Below are positions 22,368 through 35,164 of a stretch of 64,000 bases of DNA, one piece after another (position 1 is the first letter of the stretch; the number at the start of each line of letters is the position of its first letter). Where the stretch lies: assembly GCA_018340375.1 (NCBI GenBank), contig JAFFJZ010000012.1:3844001-3908000 (forward strand), given 5' to 3'. The notes under the pieces were generated by a model that was given only the letters and a program-made list of their open reading frames with translations, was not told the origin of the DNA and did not search any database. The position numbers and the translations under genes are program-made. Origin of the DNA: Gonatopus flavifemur. Its lineage: Eukaryota; Arthropoda; Insecta; Hymenoptera; Dryinidae.

Positions 22368-22779
22368 GATCTTGGAAAGTGTTGCACGTAAGGAGAATTG
22401 ACTTGACTCCAATGACGACGACGACGACGTTGTTGCTCGTCGTGTGCCTCGTGTCTAAGCAATTTACTTCACGATACTTTCAAGAATATGCCTCCGGTAT
22501 GCGTCGATAATTCTTAATACCCTACGATTTGAACATCTTCATTAGCCACGAATAATGAACGATATTTCATAGAAACTGTTTCTCCGGTCGTGGGTCCGAT
22601 TGGGAAAGAGAAGATACAAAAAATCAGAGTCACGAGCTAGGAGTTGAATTATCGGAAGGTGCTAGGCCACCCTCGTGGTTCGTGGCACCCTTACAAAATG
22701 AAACGAGAGGAGAAGAAGAAGAAGACAAAAAAGAAAACATAACAAGAACGGTAGAATTGAGAAGAGAATAGGTATCTCG

Positions 22780-23250
22780 AAAGGTGCACCGGTAAAGATC
22801 AGCAGCTAGCGAGAACAAGTCTCCGCTGTATCTCTCCTTGGCGAGGTACAGAGGAAATAATACGATCTACGATGGCGAACCGGATGTGTTCTTTAAAAGA
22901 AAGAAAGGGCCACGAAGAACCACCCAAGGGAGCTGTCGTACACCCCGTGTATAAGACACGAGATACGATCTCCACCCTGGCTTTAGTCCAGAGTTCTCAG
23001 CAGCAGCACCAACAGAAGCAACAGAAGCAGCAATGGTTTGAGTTGTAGGAGCAGTAATAGTAGTAAGTGTAGCAGCAGTTAGGTCCGGCCCTAGGGCAGG
23101 TTCACGACAACGACGACGACAACGACGACGATAGAACCTGTCGACACTGAACACCATACCGAACTTGGCCTTGAGAACGATGACATCCGCGCGGACACCC
23201 ACGCCGTACCACAAAAAACAAGAACAAGGACAGATATCACGCCCGTGTTG
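22780..23250. other. Coding-like stretch, strand unresolved
   Basis: Several frames are open at once. Plus: a frame ending ...GEPDVFFKRKKGPRRTTQ, and another starting at ATG 22873. Minus: 115 codons from 23214 to 22867. The block 23130-23215 has strong RNY periodicity on both strands. CAG and ACG repeats at 22998-23055 and 23108-23130 interrupt it. There are no clear splice sites, so I do not call a gene. Confidence 0.25.
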
Positions 23251-25341
23251 TTTTAACGCTGCGACATGCGCTTTGTTGATGATACAATTAAATTTCTATC
23301 TATTTTCTTGTTCGCATAGAGATATCGTTCCATTCTTTTTCCTCACATCTCATGGTTTTCCTATCGCCAATTAAATCAACGAGAGCTTTATGGAGCTATT
23401 GTCAAGAATCCGTTTAAATAACATTTGTGCATCTTTTGCGAACTAAAAAATCCTATTCGTGGACTCCAAGTCTCGAAGGTCGTGTCAATATGGCGCCAAG
23501 AATCAATGTTTTACGGTTTCTATCATTTTTATTGTAACTTTTTAACGAAATTTTACGTAACCGATCATTAGAAAAATTAGGCCACTCGAATAAGTCTGAA
23601 AGATGCGTTGATGTATCAACGCCTGGCGGGTTTATCTTTCACCGTCCAAACCTGATTGAACGTTGACGAGAGTATAAGATTCATCCAGGAAGAATGCAAT
23701 GAGAAAAATAAATTCACGGATTTCTCTTTTACGCTGAACTGAAATCATTTCACTGATTCAGATTAAAGGAGGAAACCAGTAGTAGTAGGCGATATTGAAT
23801 GATCACTCTCTAAAGATGCGTTTTATCGCGAGCGCTTCTGCTATTACCGTAACGTTGTGGATAAATAGATAGCGTAGGATACGATGTACAGGGTTATGCT
23901 TCTGCTCTTGTTGTCCAATCTCTCACACTCGAACAACGCGACTAACGTACACGTATGCATACACGTTCGTATGAATATTTCTAACATATTCCTAACGCCT
24001 TCCTTCCAGTTCATTCTTCACGCTCGAACGACTTTTGCATTACGTGTACGATTAACGATCATTTTCTCTCTCGCTCTCGGGATTCTTGGACTTGAACTCG
24101 AACTCGTTAGGCGACAGTGTGCATATTTTCTTTTTTGTATCCTGTAAGAGATTCAGTGGTATATTACTCGATCATCTTTTCCATATCTTATCTCGTGTAC
24201 GTGTAGTATATATACACGTGACACACGGGCACGTATACTCGAGCGAAATGAACGGTTCTGGTTTATGGTTAGGCCTATTAGAAACACGTGTGTCAACAAA
24301 GCTTATACAAGAGCTTATATTTGCATATAGGTCACGGAACGAGGAAGTCGTAGATCGTGGGACTGTCAAAATTGTTTTATGAAAATCTACCTTCTTCTCA
24401 TTTTATTGGATTTTATTTCACCTTCGTTGTATTCTTTCTTCTGGGTTTTTTTGTCTTTATTCCACGATTATATAACTCGCATTATTATTCTCTCATCTCT
24501 TTTTCGTTAGATTTTCCCTCGACGAGGGTTTTAATCGTGCGAAAATCTCGATGGGAGAAACAATTGTAGGAAGTCGCGCGTATGATGCGCATTAAGCAAA
24601 TACGACGAGATCTTTGGTATTTTCCCGTGATTCATTCCCCGCGTTCGTTGGTTGCTTATTTCTTTGTTAATTCGTGTTCTTTTTATATTCGTTTCTAATT
24701 GATTGACATTGAGAGCGTGTAACGATACAGAAACTAAAAAAGCATAAAAGTCGTAGGGGTTAAAAGGGGAGAGAGGGTGTGGTACGCGAGAGCACATCAG
24801 GTTCTGGGAAACGCGAAGTACCGTAAGAACAGGCTGTGTTGAATTAACTACAATCACACGTATAAGTTTATACGGTGAATCAAGAGACAAAGTTGTTGCG
24901 AATGTTGGACTGTTTTTCAAACCTCAAGCTCGTTGCTGTTAACGAATTCAATTATTTCGATTGTGGATAAGGACCAAGTGGGTCATTAGTCATTATCATC
25001 GTTCACTCTATATTCGCGTTTCTCTTGTATGAGAGCGATGTGTATTTATTATCGGCGATAAATCAAAAGTTGAACTGATTTTTCGTAATCGATCGATCAT
25101 GGACCACCCGGTAGAGGGATCGACGGAATACCCAGGTCGAAGAAGAGTGTACATTCGTGATAAATTATGCCTGATGAATACAGATAGAGTACATGCAATG
25201 GATACATATATACGTATGTATGTGTATATAAAGAAAAGGGAGGTATTTACGAGGCGTACAAACCGATAAAACTCGTGTACAAGTGCGATAGTGAGAAGGT
25301 TCAGGTACACGAAGCTCGTGCGTCGTCCTCTCTCTCCGCAG
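23251..25341. other. Unique sequence, no supported gene
   Basis: CpG-containing intron-like DNA. A minus-strand stretch (24531-24920) is open for 129 codons but starts without an acceptor and has no donor. Confidence 0.35.
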
Positions 25342-25716
25342 CTTGTCAATTATCTATCGGTTCCAATAATATACCGGGTGATCGTGAAAACTTGCTATAA
25401 CATGATTCTTTTACGAATAATACACGCGCGTTTAAAAGCGATGAGAAGGAGAGGTAAACTTGGTTATATATCCGACCTCGAATTAATCTCCATCGGTAAT
25501 CGGGTTGCCGTAACGGTAAATTCGCAACTACTATTACGTGCCAGCGGTAGCATATTTTCCCTTCTCTTCTTTTACATTTGTGTACGTATTCGTGGATTCG
25601 CGCTCACGTGTGCCTGTGTGTGTGTGTGTGTGTTTGTACGTTACTCTTCATTACGCGGCCTGCACGTAATTAGCGCGTACCCAGGTCGACGATTTACCAA
25701 GATAAGCTGCTTCTAG
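25342..25716 (+). CDS. Open stretch behind a good acceptor
   Basis: TCCTCTCTCTCCGCAG ends at 25341. The frame continues as LVNYLSVPIIYRVIVKTCYN and stays open to 25716, though the last third runs through a GT microsatellite (25617-25631). A possible donor CGG|GTGATC lies 36 bases in. It is either a short exon or chance. Confidence 0.2.
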   Translation, partial: LVNYLSVPIIYRVIVKTCYNMILLRIIHARLKAMRRRGKLGYISDLELISIGNRVAVTVNSQLLLRASGSIFSLLFFYICVRIRGFALTCACVCVCVFVRYSSLRGLHVISAYPGRRFTKISCF

Positions 25717-28394
25717 TCACTAGGTTTTACTACTTCAAAGATGAAGTGTGTTGTTTTGTGTGCTGTGAGCTCGTTTTTCCTCTCTTTTTTCTTTCGCTCC
25801 CCCCCCCCCTCCCTCCGCCTATTTCAATGGGAAAACAATAATTTTCCTTTTTCCATCTTCGAAATAAAAACCCACTCGAGTGATTCTCTCCCATCCATCG
25901 GTTCGTCAAGGTTAATACAGATTCACCTCTCTTTCTCTCTTCCTCCTTCTCCTCTTTATCGTATAATCCACCGAATTAATTAAATTGAGTAGTAATTAAA
26001 ATTAATGCCGCTACCGTTGGCGCTACTCGTATTACTCTCATTAAAGTGGTTTAATTATTACATCGAGTGAAATGTATGATTACTCAAAGAATATGGTATC
26101 AGTTCGTTTTATATTTATCTAATAACATAAAATTTCATATGAATTCTCAGCTGAATGGAGAATATCCATTAGCAATAATATCATTAACGACAAACAGGTA
26201 CTTTTTCAAGCACTTTTATTCATCGATCATGTTTCATGAAAATAATTGCACGGTATTTTACGATGAGTAGGTACTCAATTCAGTCATCGTCTGAATCGAA
26301 ATTAACATCTACGGTGTATCATCCGATATGCATGTTCTCTATCATTAGCAAGTATAACAGTTAGATACGTTTATTGATATAACAGCAAACAATTAAATTA
26401 ATTATTCTTATTCGATGTATATTAGGAATTGTAAGACGATTTCAATAGGATTATACAATCCTCTCCCCTCCTCTCTGTATCTGTACATACAATTACTTAA
26501 CCTGTTCGATAAGGATGATGTTATTGGAATAACATTCTTCCGAGGAAAGTGATTCTATGTTCTACTTTTCAAAATTATGAAAAAAAGAATACATATATAT
26601 ATATATATATTTTATCGTGGGAAAAAAACGTTAATTGATAAACACACGTTTACATTTCATGCTCCACTTGGGTAGAAAAAGATGTATATACACGTATAGA
26701 TTTTTATGATTATATCGGAGGAACTAGAGCAACTGTGCAGGTTCACTAAACTTGTGACTGTGGACACCGGATTACCTTTCTTTTCGTTAACAGGGCCGTA
26801 CCTAAATCACTTGTTGTTGTAGACGAGCGTCGACTAACACGGCTCTACGACGACGACCGGTTGACCGAATTAAAGCAACTTCACTTGTACCTCGGTTAAA
26901 AGTTCACTGATCTTATCGGGAGTACGATGAACCATCTAAAGCGCAGTAGCCAAGGTCGGACTTTTTCTCTTTCTTCGTATTTACAATATTAGGCGGCGTA
27001 ATCCGTTGACGTTTTAATTGAGCATCATCGCATCGGTTCATAATAAAACGTACTGTAACTCTCGTATTTATTATCATTATCGTTAATCGACGAATAATGT
27101 GAATCGATGAATACGAAAGATAAAAATGCTTATAGTTGGAATTGAATATTTAAAAAAATAAATTAAAAGAATCACATTCCTTCATGTTATTACTATGATT
27201 ATAATGAATTATTACAATATACAGAGAGGAAAGGACAACATAGTTGAAATACCTTTCTACTCGGCACACAGGTTTTCTTCTCTTGATTTTTATAAATATA
27301 AAGAGTAATAAGATGCTTAAAAGGAACGAGGACAACGATACGTACCGAAGGTTGATTATATAATTCATAATAGTGGTGATAAACGATGATTTTATACAAA
27401 TCGATACAAGTGTTTTGTTGACCGATATGAAAAGTGTGACAAAGTGGGATTTTCATCGAACAGAGTGATTCACGCTCGCATTGAAATTCTATGGATCGAC
27501 GAAGACGAGAATGAGGGGGAGAGGAAAAAAAAGAACCGAATACTGCGCGGGTTCCGATTCTTATCGAAAACATAGCCAACTGTTGGGAAAGGAGCTCGAA
27601 GAATAGAGTTCGTGAAATCGCATCCGATGTCGAGGTTCTATGACGTAGTACGTAAGGAATACGAAGTACCATAAGCCAGACTTGGATTCGAAATGATCGG
27701 ATTTAAGCGGAAAAAAGCGGGTATAAAATGTTGATTTTTGTTTGTAATTCGTGGAAAGAAGGAATTTCTGGTACTCGATATGAGGAAAAAAGAAGTAGAA
27801 GATTCGCGTATATAGTGCAATAATTATACGTTTGCGTCATAGCGAGATTCACATTGCCATGCGTCTGAGTCAAGTTTTTAAAATGATACCTCTCTTTTCT
27901 GATTCAATCTAATTAAGAGATTCTAAGTTTTTAATGGGATAGGATAAAGCGACGGGGTCTCTCCCATAAACTTTCTAGACGGTTTACACGTAATATCACT
28001 TTTACAGTTTGTGGGTAATTCAGTCATCAACGAGGAACTAAAATCTTGTTACTGAACGGCGAGAAGAGCTTCAAATACCATTGCACGTCTAAATCACGAT
28101 AGTGAATATCACATTACTCTCTATTATATTATTTCATTTCTGTTGTGAAATCTTGATTGATTTGAATAGAACTGCATCAATCCTGTTTCGAATTGACTTA
28201 TCGAACAGTGAAGTAGACTTTGGATTCTATTCGGTTTGGTTGGATTGGATAAGGGGAATCGTATGTGCCAGATTAAATCTCATTGGATACTCCGTGGAAA
28301 AAATCTCACGGATTCAACCTCATAAAAACTGATAAAACAGATTTGGAACTTATACAACCGGTTTATGCGGTTTTATGAGAATTTCAGTACACCC
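25717..28394. other. Unique sequence with simple repeats
   Basis: Poly-C (25800-25809), TA repeat (26591-26611) and pyrimidine runs are present. The minus-strand open stretch 27199-27672 (157 codons) has no splice support. No gene is called. Confidence 0.35.
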
Positions 28395-29105
28395 ATGCAG
28401 GTATTGCCAAGACTGAAAAAAATCCAAGCTTGTCCCAAGGTTGGCACATGTGTCAGAAACAAACCTCCGTAAAGAACAATTGGCCCAATATTGTTCCATG
28501 ATTGTCCCGTTGTTCCAATATTTTTGGAATGGCCCCTACATTCGATACAAGTTTGGCACAAGTGTAAAAATCGAGCACTCGTTGAGAACAATTGTGCCAA
28601 TATTGCCCACATGAGTGGCACAATGTTTATAAATATTGACTGAATTTTGAATTTACAATGGCTGAAGACTTGGGGAATCTTCCTGCCATAATTAATCCTA
28701 CACACTATGGTATAGTTTGAGCATAAGTCAACAATAGAATCAAAATTGATTGGAAGATCAAAGAACGCAAATTTTTCAATTTTTGATCATGCAAGCTTGT
28801 CCCAGTCTTGTCACATTTTTTCTATCGTTTTAAGATAATTCATGTACGGTATTCTGAGGGAGAAAGTCATGAACTGAAATATGAATCAATTACTTTTACC
28901 ATCCATATCTGCGATCAAAGAAGCATTGGTTGATGCTTGGTAAATAAATTGGACCGGGCCTAGCAAAACCACTGGCCCAAGCTTGTCCTGATCTTATCAT
29001 TCCCAAGCCTGGGCCAAGTTTGATAAATTGTTCAAGACATGTCTTGGCAGTTCTTGTGCCAGGCTTGGTCCATGATTGGGCCAATGGTCCATACACATAT
29101 GGGCA
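28395..29105. repeat. Degenerate element(s) built of TTGGCACAA words
   Basis: TTGGCACA, CCAATATTG and AAGCTTGTCC words recur on both strands in two blocks (28395-28700 and 28790-29105). The style matches the CTTGG-word core of 278-1703. The ends are not clear enough to define an element. Confidence 0.4.
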
Positions 29106-29199
29106 GTAATGTTTCAAAATTTATGTTGAAAAATGTTTGATTCGATATCGAATGACTATCGCGATTACAATAATCAATTCTTATCCCATCAAACGTGTA

Positions 29200-29429
29200 C
29201 ACGGAGAAAAGTATATGGGATTGATTACCATTTGCCTTAGTCCTCATTGCGACTTTAGAATAGGAAGTGAGTGATGGCTCGCGATTTGGTGATCATTACG
29301 ATTTCCATGGCAACGTAAACAGTTTATCGTACTCAATTCGATTTCACATGGCACTTATTACAATTTTGAAATATCTGTTACCAAATTACTATTCTTCATA
29401 GTAACCGTTGCCGTATACTTCTCTCCGTG
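29200..29429. mobile_element. MITE of the CACGGAGAAAAG family
   Basis: CACGGAGAAAAG at the left and CTTCTCTCCGTG at the right, with TA on both sides (29198-29199 and 29430-29431). The interior carries GATTACCATTTG-type words. The ends are among the best preserved of the family. Confidence 0.75.
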
Positions 29430-31244
29430 TAGAATCAATCTCATATAGTAAAAATTCCAAAAACTGAATGCCAATGAACTGTACCAGATTACGGAATAAA
29501 GTTCTTGGAAAATTGTTATTCTGTTTGTTACATGTCTGTTACATTCTCTGTTGTTTATTGTGACGTATCATTTTTGTAGATGGATATCTAGATGTCTAAC
29601 CATAGATAACTGAGCAAGACTACACAGTTTGTGACGATATTTGCGCGGATTTCAATAAAGAATGTACCGAAAATGAAACTTTTTGATGATTTCGAAGACA
29701 AGTTTGTGCACTTTGTATCAGCAACATAGAGATTTGGTTGTGTGAAGAATTTCATATAATTTTTATTTAAATATATAACATTTATGTATAAATCATATAT
29801 AATCTTCAAAAGTTTTTCTCTTCGAGACTGGAACGGTAACGAAATCTTTTGTGTAAGATTTTTTCAACATACTCGCATGTTTTTAACCCTTTATGACCTG
29901 ATGTTCATCCCAATGGACATAGAATTTAGTAAATTATCAAAATCGTTGCACAAATCAGAGCAGTTTGAAACCCATGATATCATCAAGATAAAAATGTCAT
30001 TTGACGATAAGAAAATTATTCGAAATTATACTTTCAGTATGGTATGTTTTTAAATGAAACTAATGTGATGAGAATTTTGAAATTTTTGATACCGCAGTTT
30101 CCATTACTTAAACGAATTTCACTGATTCTAAAGAATGCAGTTTGGATGTTCAAAGCAATATGTTCAACTTCAAAGAGGTTTTGAGTACCAAACAGTGTTT
30201 TTCATATTTTGAAGTATTTTAATACACAGCTATATTATGCAACAACATCATGTGTCCATTACAACGGACATTGGGTGCCTGTTGGCAAAATTCATCTACA
30301 ACAAGGTAATAAGTGTATATTCGAAAACATAGAATACTACACTGAAAAGAGGCTGGTAACAGTTGTGAAATATATTTTTGAAATACGACTAGCCGAATAT
30401 TCAAAAACACTCATAAAATAATTGATGACAATTATTACATTTCATGTACGTGTTCATAATGATTGAGTATTTTATACATTCATGAATGTCATTGATAATT
30501 CTTCAATGTTATCAAATATTTGATTGGTCATATTTAAGAGTATATGTTTGATAACTGTTACATTCGGTGGATTCAATCCGTTCCCTGCCAATTTCATCAA
30601 CTTAAGAACACCCACAATTAAATCCCGATTGTAACCATAATATTTGAATTCGAAACTTTTGAACGATCTCTTCGATCTATATGAATCATTTCTCAAGTGT
30701 TGAGGAGTTTGGAATTCAATTTTTATCAAAAATTTGTGAATTATGGCATAATTTTCCACAACTCATGAAAAGTAACAGGGAACGGATTAAACCCACCCAC
30801 TGTATCAATCCTTTCTTTCAGTGAAGATGAACGAAAATTAACATGAACAAAATTCTTATGGTTGTCCGACGTATAAAAATGACTAGAAATTAATAATCAT
30901 GTTTCAATGGATTTCAAGATAAAAATCCGTTACAAGAAAGTTGTAACTCTGTTATAACATTGGAGGAAATTCTTTGTAATTTTCGTTTGATATATTGAAT
31001 CATTGAAATTTAATGAAGATCTATTAAGGAATGCTGTATTTCGGAGAATTCTTAGACCAAAGATTTCGTCAGCGTTCCGACACTAGTATTTCCTCAATTG
31101 ATATAAATCTGAAATGATTTGGATCTGATATCTGAAAAAAATCTACCCGAATGAAAGAATATTCAAAATTGTTTATAATTTTGTGTTTTTACTTTTACTT
31201 TACGAAGGAAACTGTTTTTCAGAATCAGATAAAGAATCTCTCTA
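29430..31244. other. AT-rich stretch without a recognised gene
   Basis: Open stretches at 29784-30053 (plus), 30209-30421 (plus) and 30472-30759 (minus) have no splice sites. A GGTGGATTCAATCCGTTCCC word near 30567 recurs inverted near 30775-30800, hinting at another degraded inverted-repeat element. Confidence 0.35.
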
Positions 31245-31622
31245 CACTGAGAAAAAGGATTCGTTGACTCAAATGAGATTTATTTACAGTAAATAAATCG
31301 TATATTTGGATACGACCAAAGAAATATTTACTAATATTCATTTTATCACATAGTTGTTGAATACACCACATATTCCTTTAAGTCAACGTCATACCGATTA
31401 TGATTCGATAGATCTGGATTTGACAAGAATTCATATTCATTCACATCAACTTCAATCACTTTGAATCAAATGAATGATTTGGTTATAGTTGATAAATATG
31501 AATTTCTTGACTCAACACAATGTTTGGTTATAATCAATTTGTCTTATTTGTATGAAATGATACTTCTTGAAAATGCTCAACCAAATGCGTTGATTTGTCA
31601 GAAGAAAACCTTTTTCTCAGTG
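31245..31622. mobile_element. MITE of the CACTGAGAAAAA family
   Basis: CACTGAGAAAAA and TTTTTCTCAGTG are exact inverted ends flanked by TA on both sides (31243-31244 and 31623-31624). The interior is made of TTGACTCAA, GATTTGG and TTCATATTCATT words. Confidence 0.8.
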
Positions 31623-31901
31623 TAATTGCTACAACTACCCTAGGCGTGCATCGACATTGGCTTCCATGCTGGTCCCGACGAAGGTCTCATTTTGCTCATA
31701 AATGTTCGAGAACACGTATTTCTTTAGATTATCAAATTAGGAACTCTGTAGGGATAATTTTGAATTCCATTGCCCAACCTCTGCTTCGATAATCGAACAA
31801 TCGAAAAATGAAAAAAGAGAATATATGCACTTTACGTGATACGGACAAGGGGAAAATAAGTTTTTTTTTCCATTTTTGTTCCTTGTCCATACACTTTGCA
31901 G

Positions 31902-32157
31902 ACACGTGGGTCAGTGGCCCGTGGTAAAAGAGGAACAAAATAAATTTTTGTACAAGATATTACGAGCAGTGATGGGCACAGGGGTTCATTTGTATTCATG
32001 GGACGCGATCGTGACCATATCCAAATTCTGCGATAATCGTCTCGAAAAAACGATAGAAAAAGACTACCACGTCTCGTATAAGAATCAGAGCTCGTGTGTT
32101 TCGATTTACCACTGGGTGTCCACTGATTTTCAATACATAAGAGGAAGACAAAAATAA
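31902..32157 (+). CDS. Candidate terminal exon, unknown protein
   Basis: A very strong acceptor (pyrimidine run, then CACTTTGCAG) ends at 31901. One base in, the frame is open for 84 codons. It starts HVGQWPVVKEEQNKFLYKIL and contains five cysteine or tryptophan positions, ending in TAA with AATAAA overlapping the stop. The minus strand is much less codon-like. It was entered in phase 2. No family was recognised. Confidence 0.35.
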
Positions 32158-32590
32158 AAAGAAGGAAGGAATATCGTTCATCGTGAACGGTAAAATGGAC
32201 CCTTGACTAACGCGACACCTCGATTCAATCCGTTCGGAATCATGATTTTTAATTTATTCTATCATTTGAATTTTAATGAATCAATTACATTCCTATGCGT
32301 CATTAGCCTTGGTCCAGGACACACGTTGTAAAAAGGAAAGAAAGAAGAGAGGAGAAAAAGAAGAACAAGAGTGTGTTTAGAGTACTTAGTTTTAGCCTTG
32401 ACTTCTTTCTTTCTTTCTTTCATTCTCTTTTTTTTCGTGTTTTTTTCTTTTTTCTCTTCTATACACGGGATTACGCCACTACGTTAACTGTGACTCGAAT
32501 ATTTGCCATAAAGAGGAGGATGTGTGAGAGCGAACGGCGCCAGTTCCATACTTTTTACCGTTTTGTCACATCTTATCCCATGACCCAAAG

Positions 32591-32628
32591 ATGATGATGA
32601 TGATGATGATCATCATCATCATCATCAT
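32591..32628. repeat. Perfect 38-bp triplet palindrome
   Basis: A GAT-repeat run turns at TGATCA into its own complement, giving 19-bp arms with no loop. It can form a cruciform or arise by template switching in a triplet run. Confidence 0.95.
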
Positions 32629-32716
32629 TCTTCGGACATTCACTCCCCCACACCTACCAAAACGATAAATATGTATAAGATTAATAAAATGGGTAATCTT
32701 TTTTTCTGTTAAACAG

Positions 32717-32806
32717 GTGGTGAATCTCGAAATCTACCTGCGTCGTCTTGGCACGTTCTACCTTCTTGTCTTCTTCTTCTTCTTCTTCTTGATAGGTCGA
32801 CTAACG
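32717..32806 (+). CDS. Candidate 90-nt exon with both splice sites
   Basis: TTTTTTTCTGTTAAACAG precedes and ACG|GTGAGT follows. The phase-0 frame reads VVNLEIYLRRLGTFYLL, a phenylalanine run from a TTC repeat, then LIGRLT. A second frame is also open. It could be a signal or membrane segment, or an untranslated or long non-coding RNA exon. It joins in frame to 34008-34040. Confidence 0.38.
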
Positions 32807-34007
32807 GTGAGTTTTATGTGCCTTTTTTTGGGTTATTCATTGAGGGTAATCGAGGGATCCACATTCGAATTAGATAAGGTTGATTCTCGTTTGAATTGAT
32901 TCAAATTCGATTAGAGAGCGAGACGTTGATGCGCGTTACCGGTGTGAATACAGTTTCAGAATACGAATTACGCATCACTCGAAAATTTTTCTGTGAAAAA
33001 TTATGCACTTATTTTTTATATGATCACGTTCGCACGTGTGTTTCCTTGATCATTGCACGCTGATCTCATTATCGATGATGTAATTATCCTCATAATCGTT
33101 TTGAATTGAAACATGGAGAAAAAATTCACGCCATCGTAATTGTACAAAGTTTTTTCCTGTATGTGTGTAATGTACTTTGGTAAATAATATCAAGGATTTA
33201 TACATATGATAATTCATTTTTCAATCAAGATTTATTAACGTCATGCGTGATTCGACACGGAGATGGAATTAAGTAATTGATGAATTTACTATATCATTTA
33301 TTAATTTCATATTTGAGTTGAAAAATGGCATTGATGTTGTATAATTCGCTTTGGGCGGTGAACAGCAGCGGAAGAGTGTGGTAAAAATCGAGGTTCAGTG
33401 GTTATTGAAAATCGTTATGAAATTTTAAAGGAGAATTAACGATCTCGATATTTTTGTTTTTTTAATTTGTATCAAATTTCGAGTAGTTGATAGAATTTTG
33501 AGTTAAAGCTATTTAGAAAAAGACACAGTCATATTTTAAAGAATTAAAATTTATGGAAGTTTAAAGAATTCGAAATAGCGATAATTTGTAATTAGAACAA
33601 CGAATGAATAAAATTCACAATATATTTCTGTCATGTGTAGTACGAAAAAGCATTGTAACTTCAGTCACGAGGCTCGGAGAGAGAATATCGGTGTATTATA
33701 AAAGTCTGATGTACTTCTTACTGTACTTTTTTTTCTCCGTGCATTCTTTCGTAGTCAAGGAGGAGGAGGAGGAGGAGGAGGAGGAGAAGTAGTGGTGCTT
33801 CTAGACGGTCATAAAAAAAAATTAGGTAAAACGAAACTGGCTCAGGTGAAATTGAGTATCCTCGATTCTGTGCGATCAAAGATTCTATTTATAATTTATT
33901 TTGAATGGTAAAAAATGACGTTATTTTCCATGATCGATTGCCGGTGCCGTTACCCTATGTTTCAAATGTAATTTTACGGATATTAAGGTGGTTTTTGCAT
34001 TCAACAG

Positions 34008-34040
34008 GTGTTGTCGAAGGATAAGTACTATCCTGCATAA
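34008..34040 (+). CDS. Possible last exon following 32717-32806
   Basis: GCATTCAACAG ends at 34007. The phase-0 frame VLSKDKYYPA runs into TAA, and AATAAA starts at 34040. The joined reading with 32717-32806 has no internal stop. It is short, so it may be coincidence. Confidence 0.22.
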   Translation: MLSKDKYYPA

Positions 34041-34045
34041 ATAAA

Positions 34046-35162
34046 TAAGTATAAAAACTTTGAATCTAATTTTGCAGGGAATGGAAAGTGTTGTAATCCC
34101 TTTTTTTCGAAACTCTTCAATTCTTTTTTTTTGCTCGCGTGATATATATATCGAAATATTTGGTTCGTTTATAGATGGAGATCTTCGGGTACATGTACGT
34201 GAGCTGTAGACTGAGAAGTTTGAAATGTAAGGTATATGTTGGCACTTGCATCAGAAGATGCAATACCTTTAGATACTGCGTCTTTCGATAAAAGTAGATT
34301 GGGTTGAGTGGTTTTCACGAGGTTGAGATATTCCGCATTCAGATGATCCGATACAAGAGAAAGATATTTTTCTTGTTTCTTGGAAGAATCGTACTGGAAA
34401 TAACCAATTTTGTGATCATCGAAACGAATGAAAATTCAATTAAACCTGTCGCGGAAAGTGAATCGTTAAGAGGCGGTGAGTGTTGAGGTGTATTTTCTTG
34501 GTCGTAATAAAGAATATCTACCATCTAACAATTATCTTCTATTCTTAATGGAAGAAGTCAATGTGTGAATGTGTGAATCTTGTTGAGCGTATGATGAAAA
34601 CAAATCAATTAGCACACGGAAAAAGGAAATAGTAAAAATTGATTGCCTGGTACGATAAAGAAGCGCTTTGAATCTTTTAATTTTCAATTCTACGACATGT
34701 ATTATACGCGATGTTGATGGTACGGTGATAAAATCGCCAGGTTTCCACTTTGTTCCTTTGCATAGAATATTTTCGCGAAATTCGCAAGAGTTGATCGTGA
34801 ATTTCGAATTGAAGCTATAATAATAAATCTAATTCGTTCTAAATTCTCGTGCAACTTGTGAATGGAAATTTACAAATACAAAGTACAAATCATGTAACCA
34901 TTCACAGATTCCAAGATAGAGAGATTCATTCCTAATTATCGAATCTTTGGAATTTATTGCGATCGATCAGATATAATTCCTAGGATCGCAAAAACATCGA
35001 TGATCAGCAAAATTGCATAACCTGAAGAAGTTACATTTTCCTATATTCAATTCATTCAATTAGAATTCCTTAGGAAAGAATTTCGTAATCACAATGTTAA
35101 AAAATTCTGGAAATGTAGCAATTTTCAGCAACGATCAGCATTCGGGTGGGTACAATTTTTGA
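34046..35162. other. AT-rich unique stretch, no gene seen
   Basis: A solitary CACACGGAAAAAGG near 34614 resembles one end of the terminal family. The rest shows no coding or repeat structure. Confidence 0.35.
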
Positions 35163-35164
35163 TA

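Noticed and set aside
27199..27672. Minus-strand 157-codon open stretch.
   Set aside because: No acceptor, donor or recognisable motif; the C-terminal part runs through AT-rich low-complexity sequence.
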